Below, piece after piece: positions 1 to 13,400 of a stretch of 64,000 nucleotides of DNA. This DNA comes from Trichobilharzia regenti (taxonomy: Eukaryota > Platyhelminthes > Trematoda > Strigeidida > Schistosomatidae), in NCBI GenBank assembly GCA_944472135.2, contig OX235270.1, forward strand, positions 131,421,632-131,485,631, given 5' to 3'. Made by a program: the position numbers and the translations under genes. The first letter of the stretch is position 1, and the number at the start of each line of letters is the position of its first letter. The notes under the pieces are model-generated. The model worked only from the letters and a program-made list of their open reading frames with translations. It did no database searches and was not told where the DNA came from.

Positions 1-317
1 AAATATTTCTTCTTTGGATAAACCTTTTATACTTCTATTCTTATTCAAGAATAAATGTGGTATACTTGGTCGTCTAAATTAGAACAGCGAAAGTAAACTA
101 TAGTTGATGTCGAATTTAAACCAAGAAATTGACCACTACTGAATTACTACCATTATTATAACTTGACTGACAGAATTCAATCAATACCATAAAGGACTTC
201 AAAAATGATTCTGGTCAAACTTCACTGGACAACCAATGTAAACATTCCGGTCCTACAGGATGTGAATCACAAGCTCAAGTAGCCGACTGCTAACGTCTCT
301 GACTGCAGTCCTATGTG

Positions 318-720
318 AGGCTGTGTTACTCATGCCTAGCCATCGCCTTCCTCGAGGAGGAATGTTAGCTGACATAGGATCAAGTTAGAAAAGTTAGCTA
401 GTGGTGGTCAAACGAAAACATGGCTTCATCTGCCAATGAAATCCATAACAGTTAGTTCGAGCCAGTCACGTAGGAATATGTAGACTACCTGATTAGGGTT
501 CTCGGGATTCCAAGAATCAATGGCTGCAGACAACTGGTAATATGGTTTAAAATCGTTCTCAACGGTGAAGATGCGTTCACTCTTCGTAATCTCTCGAATC
601 CACTAAACCATCATTCTTTCCTCCAACATTTCTTATTATTATCACTCTTTTGAATTTCTTTTCTTCACTGTTTTGTATTCCTTAGTGTGCTAAATGGAAT
701 GTTGAAACTCGAACTGCTGT
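318..720 (+). mobile_element. SR2/RTE-like LINE 3' end, relic
   Basis: The strand shares long stretches with 38290-38740: the cctcg-gagg-atgtta block, gtggtggtcaaac, aaaacatggcttcat and gaaatccataacagtt. In broken frames it matches the C-terminal tail seen there. No usable reading frame remains. Confidence 0.7.
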
Positions 721-1732
721 AATTCTGTTAAACGTCTTATGCCCAGTCAGCCTGTCATTCAGCATCCAAAGAGGGTTGAAGATGCGCCACATCGACGAGT
801 GCCAACAAACAGGAAACCGAAGTTTAGGGTTTCTTGTTGAAGCCCTTACCTCAACCATTTTTAAGTACCAAAACCCATTCACACTCCAGGCGAAACGATT
901 GTTAAGCAAACAATGTTAGTTTAATCAGTAATGAATGTATGCGATAGCAGTTACTGTCATTCTTTAGTATAGAAAGTATCTTTACCTTGAAAGTTTTGCT
1001 ATTCACTTGATGGTTCCGCAGTGCAGATTTCGTAAAGGAATATCTTTTAAGATTTAAAAGACTTCCTTGATTGATTATCTTATTCTATATCATTTTGTTC
1101 CTTAGGCAATCCTGACAGATTCACTGTTCCAATCGAATCAAACAAGTTTTACAGTGAGTTAACAACTAAATTGAACATGTTTACCGTAAAAGAAGAATAC
1201 ATCTTAATACCGCATCCTCCGGGTGCTTGATTGGAAACAGTCTATTCCCATTTCTATTCTAGCTATACAATTGTCACATAGATATAACATTACTCAGGCC
1301 TTTAAAAAGTAATTTATCGTATTTCTAGGAATCTTAATTTTGCTTTATAAAACAGTCTTTTAGCGTAAAGATTGCAGAAACCAAATATGTTATATTGTGA
1401 ATAGGAAGTGAATAATTAATCAACATTCTAAGTGACTGAATCACAGAGGAAGGTTACATAGTTCACAAACTTGTACAATCGAAGGATTGTAAGCCAGCCA
1501 GTCAGTCGGCAGATAAGAAACTTAATCGAAATCATTAAAATTTGGATTGAAAGAGAAGAGGGAGAACATTGTGAATATGAATTCAGAGTTTAGGAAAATT
1601 GCAGAGTTTAGAGTGATATATATCAATAAAAAATTTTTACACACAATAGAAACCCTCAAGAGTATTTCATCAAAACATATACGAAGAAATTATAACTATT
1701 CGGATGGAATAAATATACATTAAATGGCTTAC
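721..1732. other. No recognised gene or element
   Basis: AT-rich sequence in the intron downstream of exon 7. I see no coding similarity, tRNA-like box or clear repeat. Confidence 0.4.
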
Positions 1733-1928
1733 CGTTTACCGAGTACACACACTGTTTCATTTGCTCGAATAAACAATGGCCGACCTAGTGATCGTGTTCC
1801 ATGCGGACGAAATCCAGGATTGTACGGAAATTCTTCAGTTGTACTAATTGTATCCATATTAGGGTCTGAATCTGGCCGATATTCACTTGTAGTTATCCAA
1901 ACTTCAGGACTAAGACGTGGAAGCATAC
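1733..1928 (-). CDS. TNK2: ACK-like kinase exon 7: end of kinase domain into SH3-like region
   Basis: A 196-base exon. Acceptor ATTCACAG, donor GTAAGC. It completes the split Gly codon and reads MLPRLSPEVW, a usual position for the end of the ACK kinase domain, then a linker, then RPLFIRANETVCVLGKR. The last part resembles the first strands of an SH3 domain; this is inference because the domain continues beyond the window. Phase 1 in and phase 2 out. A second possible donor lies 7 bases earlier (GTAAAC) but fits consensus less well. Confidence 0.78.
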
Positions 1929-4361
1929 CTGTGAATATTAGGAAATTACACATACGATTATACATATTCTTCATCCTCAAAAGATAAAGATACAAGACAT
2001 GAAGGTTAGCTAACAAAAGTATGCTAAGTCACTTTTCACCAATGTCCCACTTACGGAAACTGTTTGTTCATGTATATATATATATATATAACTTGATATG
2101 ATTATGAGCAATAGTTTGTGCTCGAAACGTCATCAGAAAATATCACTGTACACCACTGTGCAGTTTATTAGTGAGTGAGGTGCATCGGCCCGGGAATCAC
2201 ACGCCGGATAACGACTGGTGAGCAGCACTGGATCATCGATGCACCTGGGCGGTGATTACTATACTCTTAAACGCCAAACTACTTACTATACAGTATAAGA
2301 ATGAATTATTTCAAAAAATAAAACCAATCAGATAGGTGATCTAGCAAAACTGTAACTAAGAAAAGAAGATTACTAAACAGTTTATTGTTAGTTTTAAACG
2401 CTTAAATGAAAAATTTCCAGACAAAATATACACTTTTCAAAGGAAATAATAATAAACGCGCAATGACGAGATTCTTTACAGCAATAATAATTGAAAGAGG
2501 GCAGAGATTCAATTTAGACTCCTACACAGAAATGTATTCCTTCACAGTACTACTATATCATCTAGTAATATAATACATAAAGAGGAAGCAAACACACGAC
2601 TACTATTCGTAGCAATAAAACATTAATTGAAGGGAAGCATAAAAGGTGTGAAAGGAAATAAATATCCTGTAGACGTTGGCAAGGATGCAACACTTAGTTT
2701 CTTTTTGCAGCACCAGCCATCAAACCCTTAATTTTTGGTTATTGTCTTCTATTTTTCTTCTTCCAAAAAACACATTTACACCTTTTATTAACCCTATTTA
2801 CCTTTGATAAATGTGTATCAGCGAAAACAAATTAAGCATTTCTAGTATTATACACGCGCACACATTATTAGAACCAGGGTGGTCGGAAGAGAACTAGGCC
2901 CGTGAGCCGTAGTTACTACTTATCTAAACGCCCAGACAGGAGTTACATAAAGAGTGATTCCAATTAGCAAAACGTGTTTGGTTGAAAACTATGACTGCAA
3001 TAAGTCAATAGGGTACAAGATCTCGCACCAAAAAGAAACGATATACGATTGAGACAATCAAATATAAAGCAAAGTGTAAAATTTGATAGCTGCAATATGA
3101 CAAAAACTTGTGAAACTATAGTTGTACTTTTAGATTTTATGTATATGGCTATGTGCATGTGGTAGTGCTTTTTATAGCAGGACTGTCTAACCGTATTTGT
3201 ATATATACGTGTGTGTGTGTGTGTAACAGGTGCATCACAGTGAAGACAAAACAAACGGTAGTTATAGAATGAAAAGATAGGTGAGAAAATTTTAAAAAAA
3301 ACTACTTGTTATGCACGCAACAACCACCAGTAGTTAGTCTTTACTGTTTTACATGATTAGTGAATGTTTTAGAAGTGAAAGTGTGAGAATTTTACTGAAG
3401 AAAGAGAAACAATACACTTACATAGAATACAACTTAATAACTGTATGCACAGGTTGAGTTAATTTTGAACTATTAACCACGAAAGAGTGACTGTATTAAT
3501 TACTAATACAATAATAATAACAACAATATCTACCATTTTTAATCAGATCAGAAAATAATACGTGTCATCTTTTCATACGACGAATCTACTCATCACTGAG
3601 ATACGACGTGAGTACAAATAGCATAATCAGTCTACGCACACACGCACACAACTGCATACTGATGTGCAACTTGACACCACTTAATACAATTATGTTAAGA
3701 GCTGATTTGTAACGATTTGACCTGCTTTTCGAGTTAGAAGACAAACTGATATCAGTTAGAGGACTATTGAAAACCAGGGAGTACTGGACAGCTGTTTCAT
3801 CCCAGTTGGGGACTCACCAGCAGTACACAACCCCCTGGATTTCTAATCCATAAATAGTGCATCTAAGTAGAGGTTCTTCTAACTTCGTGTCGGTATTCCA
3901 ATATTCAAGTCTTTGTCTTCCAAGTAATTGAATAAGAAACAATTCGTCTGAGTAATCTGGACATTTGTGAAGAGGAATTGGACATCGAGTAATATCACGC
4001 TATTGTTGCCACTTTCATCACATCTCTGATACAGTGGATGAATTCAAACCCATTTCGAATAATTATGTCAATAGACCGAATTCACACAATTCGAGGTAAA
4101 AATTCACCAGACAGTTTTCTTTGGAAACTAAAATGATTCAGGTTACAACTGTGATCTGCTTGATATCATGAATGGTGGTCAACAAAGCAAGCATAATTGC
4201 ATGAGACAGTATGTACTACTGACTGACTGACTGAGATAAGTAGTCGTATGCCACTTATATATTAACCAGTAGTGTTTGTTAGCAGCCACTGATGAGTTCG
4301 GCCCTAAAACAATAGTAAAAACCGCCTCGTGATTAGATCACCTCGATATGGCTAGCAAGCG

Positions 4362-4394
<33 letters not shown>

Positions 4395-5688
4395 GATGTT
4401 AGTGGTATGCAATCACTCATTTCACTCAATCTGTAGTATATAATTTCTAAATTTAATGTAAGAAAAAACTGAGTAACAAACGGAAATGCTAAAGCGGTAT
4501 AAATCTACCAAGAAGCAAATGACAGATCGAATATAGAACCAAAAAAGAGAGTGAAGTATAATTCAGGCTATTCACTTCACTTGTTTTGTGAATAGAAACA
4601 AAGACAGTTTGCTAGTATTTCTTAACAAGTATCACAGATGAAGAATATACAGAACAACTCAACCAACTCAGACGTAACAAGGAATGGCTGACAACACGCC
4701 CTGATAAAGACACTGCCAAAGTCCTAATGGATACAAAAGACCGCATGAATAAACTGTTGGCTATTCTTCCAGACAACAACAAGTTCGTCACATCTGAAAA
4801 AGAGAAAGACTAGACAGAAATAATTGGAATGCAACTCACTGAGAAATTGAGAAAGCTAAACAGTGATCAACTTATCTCTCAAAATTTCTACGAAATCACT
4901 CGACTAACCGGTTCAATAAAACCGTAACTACACGGATTCCTGAAAAAACTCAAAAATAGGGACTTCCGTTGCACCCTATTTTGGACATATCCGGACCTTC
5001 ATACCATAAAATAGCAACATAGCTAGCAGAAATCCTATAGTCTGTTAGAGAACAAATTTCGAAATACTCTCTTCGAGACACGTTTGAATTCGTCGACTGT
5101 ATCAGAGATGTAAAAGGGGGCGACAATCGCACGATATCACTCGGTTTCGAATCTTTCTTCACAAATGTCCAGATTACTCAGACGATTTGTTTCTTATTCA
5201 ATTACTTGGAAGACAAAGACTTGAATATTGGAATACCAACACCCAGGTTAGAAGAACATCTATTTAGATGCACTTTGAGCGCTCAATTCACATTCAATGG
5301 TACTGTTTACATACAAAAAGATGGTGTGGCTATGGGTTCACCTCTAAGCCCAGTACTTGTAGCCCTTTTTACGGAAGTTTGGAAAGTGGGCCGTTGAAAC
5401 TGACAATTCATATCAATCAGCAGTATATACACCACTATGATATACGGAATATGATATTTAAATTATGGATGTGGGGGTGGCTGAAGGTTGGGAAGGAGAA
5501 AAAAAGTGTCAAAAAGTTTTCCCTCAAATACAACTAATAAATCGATAGAGAATGAAGGAGATATTCGTTCGAAATGACAGAACCCAACGCACCTTTTATA
5601 AAATATAAAACCAATAACAGATAAACAACTGGCTTAATGAATAAACACAAACAACTAAATGACACTACCATAAACGTCCTTAAAAAGG

Positions 5689-5730
<42 letters not shown>

Positions 5731-7304
5731 ACAACAAAAAAGACATGCTAAATTATAACCACATTAAGGTAATTTCTTACAAAGGCTGGTTTATCTTTTG
5801 TTCTCTAACTAGTCCAATGTACCAAAAATATAAATAGGCAAATAATAAGGCTATGTGTAATGTGTGGAACAGGGTGAATCCATCCACCTTCTTGTCCTCA
5901 CTTATAGAAATGGAGAAATGCTACACAGACACAAAAAGCCATTAGGCTAGGCTAAAAAAGAGGTGGATATCACAACATATATTATGGAATATCTATATAA
6001 GAGAGGATACCACCTTAGAAATAGAAATACAAAACAAGATAGGCATTATATGTGCACACACAGGCAAATTAATTGGTCAATTATAGAAACAAATGAAATC
6101 CATCCAATGCTTACATGAAGACGATGTGAAATCTGTAGATAATCATTAATTTTGTTGTTTGGTTTCATTGCTTACAAAACACAAATAGATAGATCACGAC
6201 TAATGAACAGAGTTATTTTTAACCGCAGGAAAGGTGTCATAAGTAGTTCTAAAGACAAAGGAAGATCCTGAAGAGTCGCTTATGCAGACCACTGAGGAAA
6301 GCCTTCGTTGCGACTGACCTACGGATCATTTTCTGCAGCCGACAAATGATCAATGGATGTGTGAAGGATAAGACTGCCGCTTCGGGCAACTTCAATGTGT
6401 GTTTATAAATTCACCTGCTCGTGTGGAGCTGGTTATATTGACCGAACAAACCGCACACTTTCCAAACGCATCTCTGAACATTATTCGGCATGGTTAGCAA
6501 AAAGGACAATACGAGACAATTACTAGATCAATTCTCGCGCACTTGGTGAACTCAAATTACGTAGCCCCCCCCCCTCCAGAGTCATCTTTCAAGATCATCT
6601 ATAAGATGAGGCCGAAAGGTACAAAGGACGTCAGGGTTCAGCATTGGTGTATGGCGGAGGCTTTGAAAATTCGTCAATACAACCCCGAACTCTATATAAA
6701 AAGACAGTTATGTTAATATCCAGAATGGATGTGGCAACAGAAGGATGATGTTCCCCATAAAAGGACCAGCAATCAACATATACGCTGTCTTTTTACTTTT
6801 CAAAGTGTGCATTGATACAAAGGTGTGATTCATGAATTGTACGCATGAACTCATTTTACAGAGCTACCTGACACCACTGGTTTCTTTATACCTAGACAAC
6901 CTAATAACTTTTGATTTAGTTGTTTTCTCTAAGCTGGTCGATTTAATCGCGAAGCTTTCGTTATCCTTCTAGACATCTTCAGTGTAAGCTTTAATATGAA
7001 GTGAACTTGTATGAATTTTGTGTGAATGTGACTGGCAACCAATGTTGTGTCTGGCTGTTAATTTACGTCTCCATTGTTCATTTTTATTGACTTGGAATCT
7101 GAGTTTTCTTGTCGAATGATTCATATTTTATTTGTTGCTAAATTTGATGAGTAGTAATGTGTTTGTTAGTCACTGATTCATCTGATAAGTACCAGGCTTC
7201 CAGAAATTTGCTGGCTGCATCTTCGGTGTTTCCTCTATTCAAATTTTCTACATTGTTCCAATCAAGTTAGTGTTCAAATTATCCACATGCATTGATACGA
7301 AAGG

Positions 7305-7339
<35 letters not shown>

Positions 7340-10300
7340 CATATCACGTCTTTACACGGTCAATTTGTGTTCTTGGATTAGGATTCGAAAGGGACGCCCA
7401 CTTTGACCGATCTAATGTTTATCGCAGTTCATACAGTTTATTTTGTTAATGGTACTAGTCTTATCTTCTTTTTCTTTTGGATCTTTTTGTATACACAATA
7501 TCGAGTGAAGTCATTATGTTGGTTGGCTTGTGTGCTTCTTTATATTTGGCGGAGTGAATTTCCTTGTGGTCTTTGATTGATTAATTTATTTAGTATACCA
7601 AAACCCAACATTATTTGTATTACATGAGAGAATTTTATCTCGTAAGGAGAAATACTAGTTAGTTAGTGTTTACGAACTGATGACTACATTCTAGAACTGT
7701 AATCTACTCTCAATTTTACTGACTCACCACATATGAGCAATCTCGAGTAGATGCCGGTCACAATTATGTGTATCTACAGAAAAGCTGAAAAGGTATATTC
7801 ATTTGCTTAGAGGCTGTAAGCATTTTAATACAAGAATAGAATATGAACACTGTGGAACTGCACAATTCCTTAATGAAATAATTCTACTTGATATAGCACA
7901 CACACACACACACATACACACTGGTAATGGCATTTTGAACACGATTTATTAATCACAAACATAGCAAGGGATCATCACATAACTTTCAGATTTCGTTAAT
8001 ATGAAATAAATAAAGAAATAAATTAATTAAAAATTTTTTAAAAAAACACTGATTTCATGCTTAGTATATTTCGCAAAACGTTGAGACAGACACTGTAATC
8101 ATGAGTATCGGTTGTCTACTCCAACAGAGCATACAACGGCTAATGGATCTCTCAGACCGCAACTTAAGCGACACCACACCAAAGACGAGACGGAAAGTAA
8201 CGCTGTATTTACACAACAATGTATGATTCAAAGGATGTGTCGAAACAGTCTTCAATCATATTCGATAAAGTAGTGGATATCATTTTACTGAGACCAATTC
8301 TGACTGGTTTATTTCCAGACTAGACATCGATCTCCATAGCAGTTTTCAAGTAGGCGCTGAATAGATTTTGTCTGGATGGAATATGAAAGCCTTATTCAGC
8401 ATCTATGAGAACTCAACTACACCAAAAAAATGTAAAAGCAGTTATGCGAACCGCCTTGATATGATTGTGAGCGACAAACTGAGCTCGAAACATAATCAGC
8501 GAAATGAATAATACTGTAACACTAATTGTGCCTTATTATTTTATAGAATGTAAACATTCAAATTCACTTAGTCTTTACTATTCATCGAAGAGATACCAAC
8601 ACATACACACACGCATGCAAAAACCATTTTATAGGCCATTGAATTTTCAATTTTCCAGACTAATGTGAAATAACTAGGGGGTAAAAATGATAAGAATTTG
8701 AAAAAGAATCCTAACCCATGACACTGAAATATTTATCTGTCCGGCTACCTACTTATGAGGCTGACGGTACACACAAACACACACACAAAAGTATACGTGT
8801 ATTCAAAGAAAATATGAAGCTTTGAGAGTTTAAAAGTAAAAGAAAAAAAGGGAGAAGCAGGAGTTGGCATTTTATTTGTCACAGTTATTGATTGTTAACT
8901 GTTGTTTTTGTTTGTTATTTAATACTAACCAATATTGCTAACTTTACTTAACCTCATGGATTAGAGAGCTCCATAGTGCTCAATGGTTCTCAAGGTGATA
9001 TCAGCTATTATTATGGATCTTGTGTTTTTACAACAACAAAAAATAAAAATAAGAACTGGATTTTCTTTAGTTAATTCATCTGAAAGACATAATTTATGCA
9101 TGAAGGTTGTTTATGTAACAGAATGTGTGATTTAACTATTGGAGTTCACTAGAACAACACATGGAATGGGGAATTGCATTGGTTCCCTGATGTATTTATA
9201 TGCGTATACATATACATGATTGGGGATATAACTGATTAACAATCGACAAAGAACATCTAGTAAAAAAGGAGTATTCTGAATTAGATTAAATTCTTAACAT
9301 AGAACTTTTGCACAAAAGCACAGCAGTTAACGTTGCAACACTTCAAAAAGCAAATACAAGGATAAAGACAGAGAGAGAGAAAAAGGAACACATTCACTGT
9401 GTTGAAATCTGAACATATCCTACATTTTTTTCACATATATAAACTCAAAAAGTAGACACAATCCAATTGACTTCCGAGTTAGAAAACAAACAGAGTGAGT
9501 TGGCCATGCTAGACTGTAGAATAAAACGAAAACAAGATGGTACAAACTGACACACACTCCAATAGATACTTAGACTTTAATTCACACAATCCAGAATCGG
9601 TAAAGATAGGTTCAGTTAAATAAGCGTCAGTAGCACAGCGGTTAGGACTCTAGCTGACCATGCAAATGGTCCGGAGTTCGATCCCCTAGCGACGAACACC
9701 TGATATCACTCGGTCTACCTGCAAAATTTGGGCTACCGACATCACATGCTAAAAATTCCATACTTGTACCAAAAATACGGTGTGGAATCAAGCTATAATA
9801 AAAAAAATAATGATAGTCGGGCGCCATGAGCCTAACCAGTAGGCCAGAAGATTAACATAAGGAAATCAAACAAATGCAGGAAATATTACTAATGAACAAG
9901 AATTTATTCAGTAGTATATGAAGAACCATACGAAAACTAAGGTTAGTAATGAAAATGACAAAGATGATATAGAGTTCAAAGCCTCTTTAGTACTGCCGTA
10001 TAAAGAATAAACATCAGAGGCAGAGGCCTTATGTAGAATTTTCAATGAGATTGGAATTAGGTTGGCATTCAAACCAACCAGCCAACTGTCGGAGATAAAA
10101 TTACGAAACAGTTTACCAAATACTATCCAATAACTGTGAGATCAATAACATAGGTCAAACCAGTCGATCGAGGTCAACTAGATTACTGGAACATAAAAAT
10201 TTAGCTAGACCTAGAATAACTGACCCTGCTAAGTTAAATAACCTAGAGAAAAATTCAGCCATTGCACTGTATTCACTTGCATGTAATCACAAAATAGGTT

Positions 10301-10440
10301 GGGTGGGATAGGGCAAAAGCATGAAAAAGTAATATAGTTAGGTGAAGAGATAGAGAGATTAGTCACTGAAGCTTTGCTTATCGATTCAATACCGCACAGG
10401 TGCAATCGAAATGAGGTAATGGAAAGTGGCAAAAAACAAC

Positions 10441-10471
<31 letters not shown>

Positions 10472-13400
10472 CACTGTGTGATAAATCAAATAAACTTATC
10501 TAATATGGAATTACATTCTATCACAGTGCTCAAGCAGGCGCGTCGGTGGCACAGCGGTAGAATGTTTACAAACCACCCAGGTGGTCCGAGTTTTCATCCC
10601 GGCCGGCGCACTTCTTTACCTCACTAAACCAGTAATAAGACTGGTAAAGAGGGAAGGTTGGGCATGAGGCGAGCAACCCCATCCCGTAAAAATGGATACC
10701 ACTGCTACTGAGACTTCAAAGCTCCAGCTTGAATCCCTATGTTCCACTGGAAACGTGAAGGAATAAAATAAATAATAATAATAATAGTGATCAAGTCATT
10801 CAGTTACATTAGGAATAAATCTTAGCTTCTCGAGGAACTCAGCTAACCGGACAGTGTCAGTTCTTTACATGGCTGAAATTAACAGCCAGAGAATTTGTGG
10901 ATTACTGACATGATTGCGCCACCCCGTCTCCATAATCCTCTTACAGCCTAATCCAGTATCACTTAATATTGTTTGAATAAATCATGTTTACGCAAAATGT
11001 GATGCAATTTGGCTAATGCTAAAGGAGCCTTTCGTATTGGAGTTGAGAATTCACTAGAGATCATTCCACTAGTAGCTCATGTGACTTCCCAGATAAGCGG
11101 ATTGGTAAATGTTTTCAACTATTTGACTAACTATTCTTAAAAGCAATAATCACCCCTTAGTAATATATGAAGTGCTTAAGACTGCGAGTTAGATATAGGA
11201 AAAACTAAATTCAGAGTATATGGTTTGTGAATGTCAGACGATATAACTATGTTGCATTTATCGATCAAAATACACTTGCTTCAGTAGAATGCAACTTGAT
11301 TGGCTGTTTAATTGTTAGACAACCTCAATTTATCTGACAAACATTATTCATTGATATGAGAAATCTGTTGCTACTCATACTACGTACTCTGTTGTATTGC
11401 TATTGTCATTTTTTTTCATCTATATTGCATAAATTATATTTTCGGATTTATATTTATCCTCTTTATTAGAATTAATGAAGAAAAAGAGTTAGGGAAATAC
11501 TTTACGTCAACAGCTAATGATTACTTAAATGAACAATTAATGTAAGTAAGGGGAATTGAACAGAAGCATAAATAGGTGTTGATTTCTACAACATTCCTTT
11601 GTGTCTCGGTTAGATTAGATGTTGGTCAACACTGCTGATAAAGCACTGCGTATCTTTGAGACTCAGATGTTTTGAAGTGTGTTCACAGAAACAAATAGAT
11701 GAGCAACTTTCTGTCCTTTCAATGGACTTGCTCTGGTACATAAAGGTGTTTCTGTAAACATAATTGGAGGTGACTTCAGATGGGAGCCTGTTCACTTTCG
11801 ATTGATAATTAGCATGACTAGGTGCCGTAAACAAGAAGTAAGCAAATGTCGTTACAATAAACTCTCCTTTTTCTCGTGTTCCTGGCCAGGAAGAGTGGTA
11901 AAATTTGTTTTGATTGGTCTACTTTCGAACACGGATCCTGTGGATATAATCTTGTTGGCTATTACTACCCATAACTAACTGTTTGCTAATTTGTGACTGT
12001 TAAACATATCGACTGGATATATCTGTTGCATATAATCCTTGGATTACCCTCAACTAGGGACTGGTGAAATCTTTCTTAACCTGTTTTGCTTCGAACACTG
12101 ATTCTGTGGATATAAACCACCAATTTGTGATTGTTAAACTCACTGAGTGAATACATATAACTGTGTATATTACTGGATTTCGACACCCAAGTCAATGAGT
12201 CTTTCCGTAATTGTACTTGACAGTGATATTTTTGCCACGGTTTTTGTTGTTGTTGTCGCTGCTTTTCCTGTTCTGATTTTTTGTTCCGATTGCTTTATTT
12301 CTTATTTTCCTAGTTCTAAAGGGAGCGACCCAAAAGTCACTCCTCTGTTACTTACATCCTCATGTCATAACTCCCTCCTCGGGCGTGAGGCTAGCAACCC
12401 CACCCTGTAAACAAAACAGCTACAGAAACTTCAGTCTGATAGATCTCCTTGCGGCAAAAGAAAAGTATGCGTGGGGACATGGAACGTCCGCACTATTTAT
12501 GAGAATGGCAAAGCTGCCCAGATTGCAAATGAGATGAAGAGGTATGGTATTAAAGTACTGAGAATATATGAATGCAGGTGGAATAGGAGTGGAATCTTCA
12601 AATTTTCAACGTGAAAGTCAGTGATCTACTCCGGTCACCCAGAAGACAATCACGAGCACACCGACGGCGTGACTTTCGCGACCTCACCAACGGCAACAAA
12701 AGCTCTCATACAATGGGAAGCGATCTCGGTCAATATAATGACAGCCAATTCAAAAGGAAGGAGAGTGACAATTATCCAACGTTATGCACACACAAACAAC
12801 ACAGACCTCGAAAAAGAAAGAAGAGTTCTATGGACAACAGTGCACAATACTCTAATCGGTGACATTAAAATTCGGATGGACAACATGAACACCACACTGA
12901 GACCAGACAACACGGGAAGAGAACTCGTTATGGATCGAGAATTAATCGGAAAGACGAATGAAAACGGAGAACTCTTCGCTGACTTCTGTGCCTTCAATTA
13001 ACTAGTGGTTAGTGGCAGAGTATACAAGCACAAAGATATCCACAAGGCTACATGGGTGTCGCCAAACGGGTGAACCAGATCAAAATGGCTTTAACTTAAT
13101 GCTGTTCAAGAAATTAAAGACGCAGCTTACTGGATGCAAAAGTAAGAAGAGTAGTAGACTTCGGCTCGGACCACTATCTCGTGCAATGAACACTCTGAAT
13201 CAAATTAAAAACTTTGAAAGAAACACCAACAGCAACAACAACAGACAAAAATCAGCATAAATGGAAGAAATCTAAAAGAAGCAACCTCCTTTATATATCT
13301 ACCTGGGAAGCATCGTTTCAACTACAGGCGGACGGAACTGACGAGGATATCAAAGCGAGGATCTGGAAAGCAAGACAGTCTTTCATTACTCACGAGTCTG

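Larger units (their letters stand above)
4640..6760 (+). mobile_element. Penelope-like element remnant (RT plus GIY-YIG endonuclease)
   Basis: Translated in pieces, 4640-4920 gives a charged helical region (EYTEQLNQLRRNKEW). From 4920 to 5400 there is RT sequence, with NGTVYIQKDGVAMGSPLSP at about 5296-5352, typical of PLEs. After microsatellite-rich and degraded sequence, 6395-6560 encodes a GIY-YIG domain: VYKFTCSCGAGYIDRTNRT and SKRISEHYSAWL, with G to D in the usual YIGRT. Stops and frameshifts are frequent, so it is dead. It resembles the PLEs described from schistosomes (Perere-10 type), from memory. Confidence 0.75.

Noticed and set aside
2166..2270. GC-richer block with atcgatgcacctgggcggtg and partial inverted symmetry
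   Set aside because: Probably part of another dispersed repeat, but I found no second copy in the window to define it.
5534..5746. Minus-strand open frame with a run of isoleucines
   Set aside because: It is the translation of the (ATA)n microsatellite.
9624..9700. tRNA gene candidates at SINE heads
   Set aside because: Box A and B are present, but cloverleaf arms do not pair and the sequence recurs with SINE tails.
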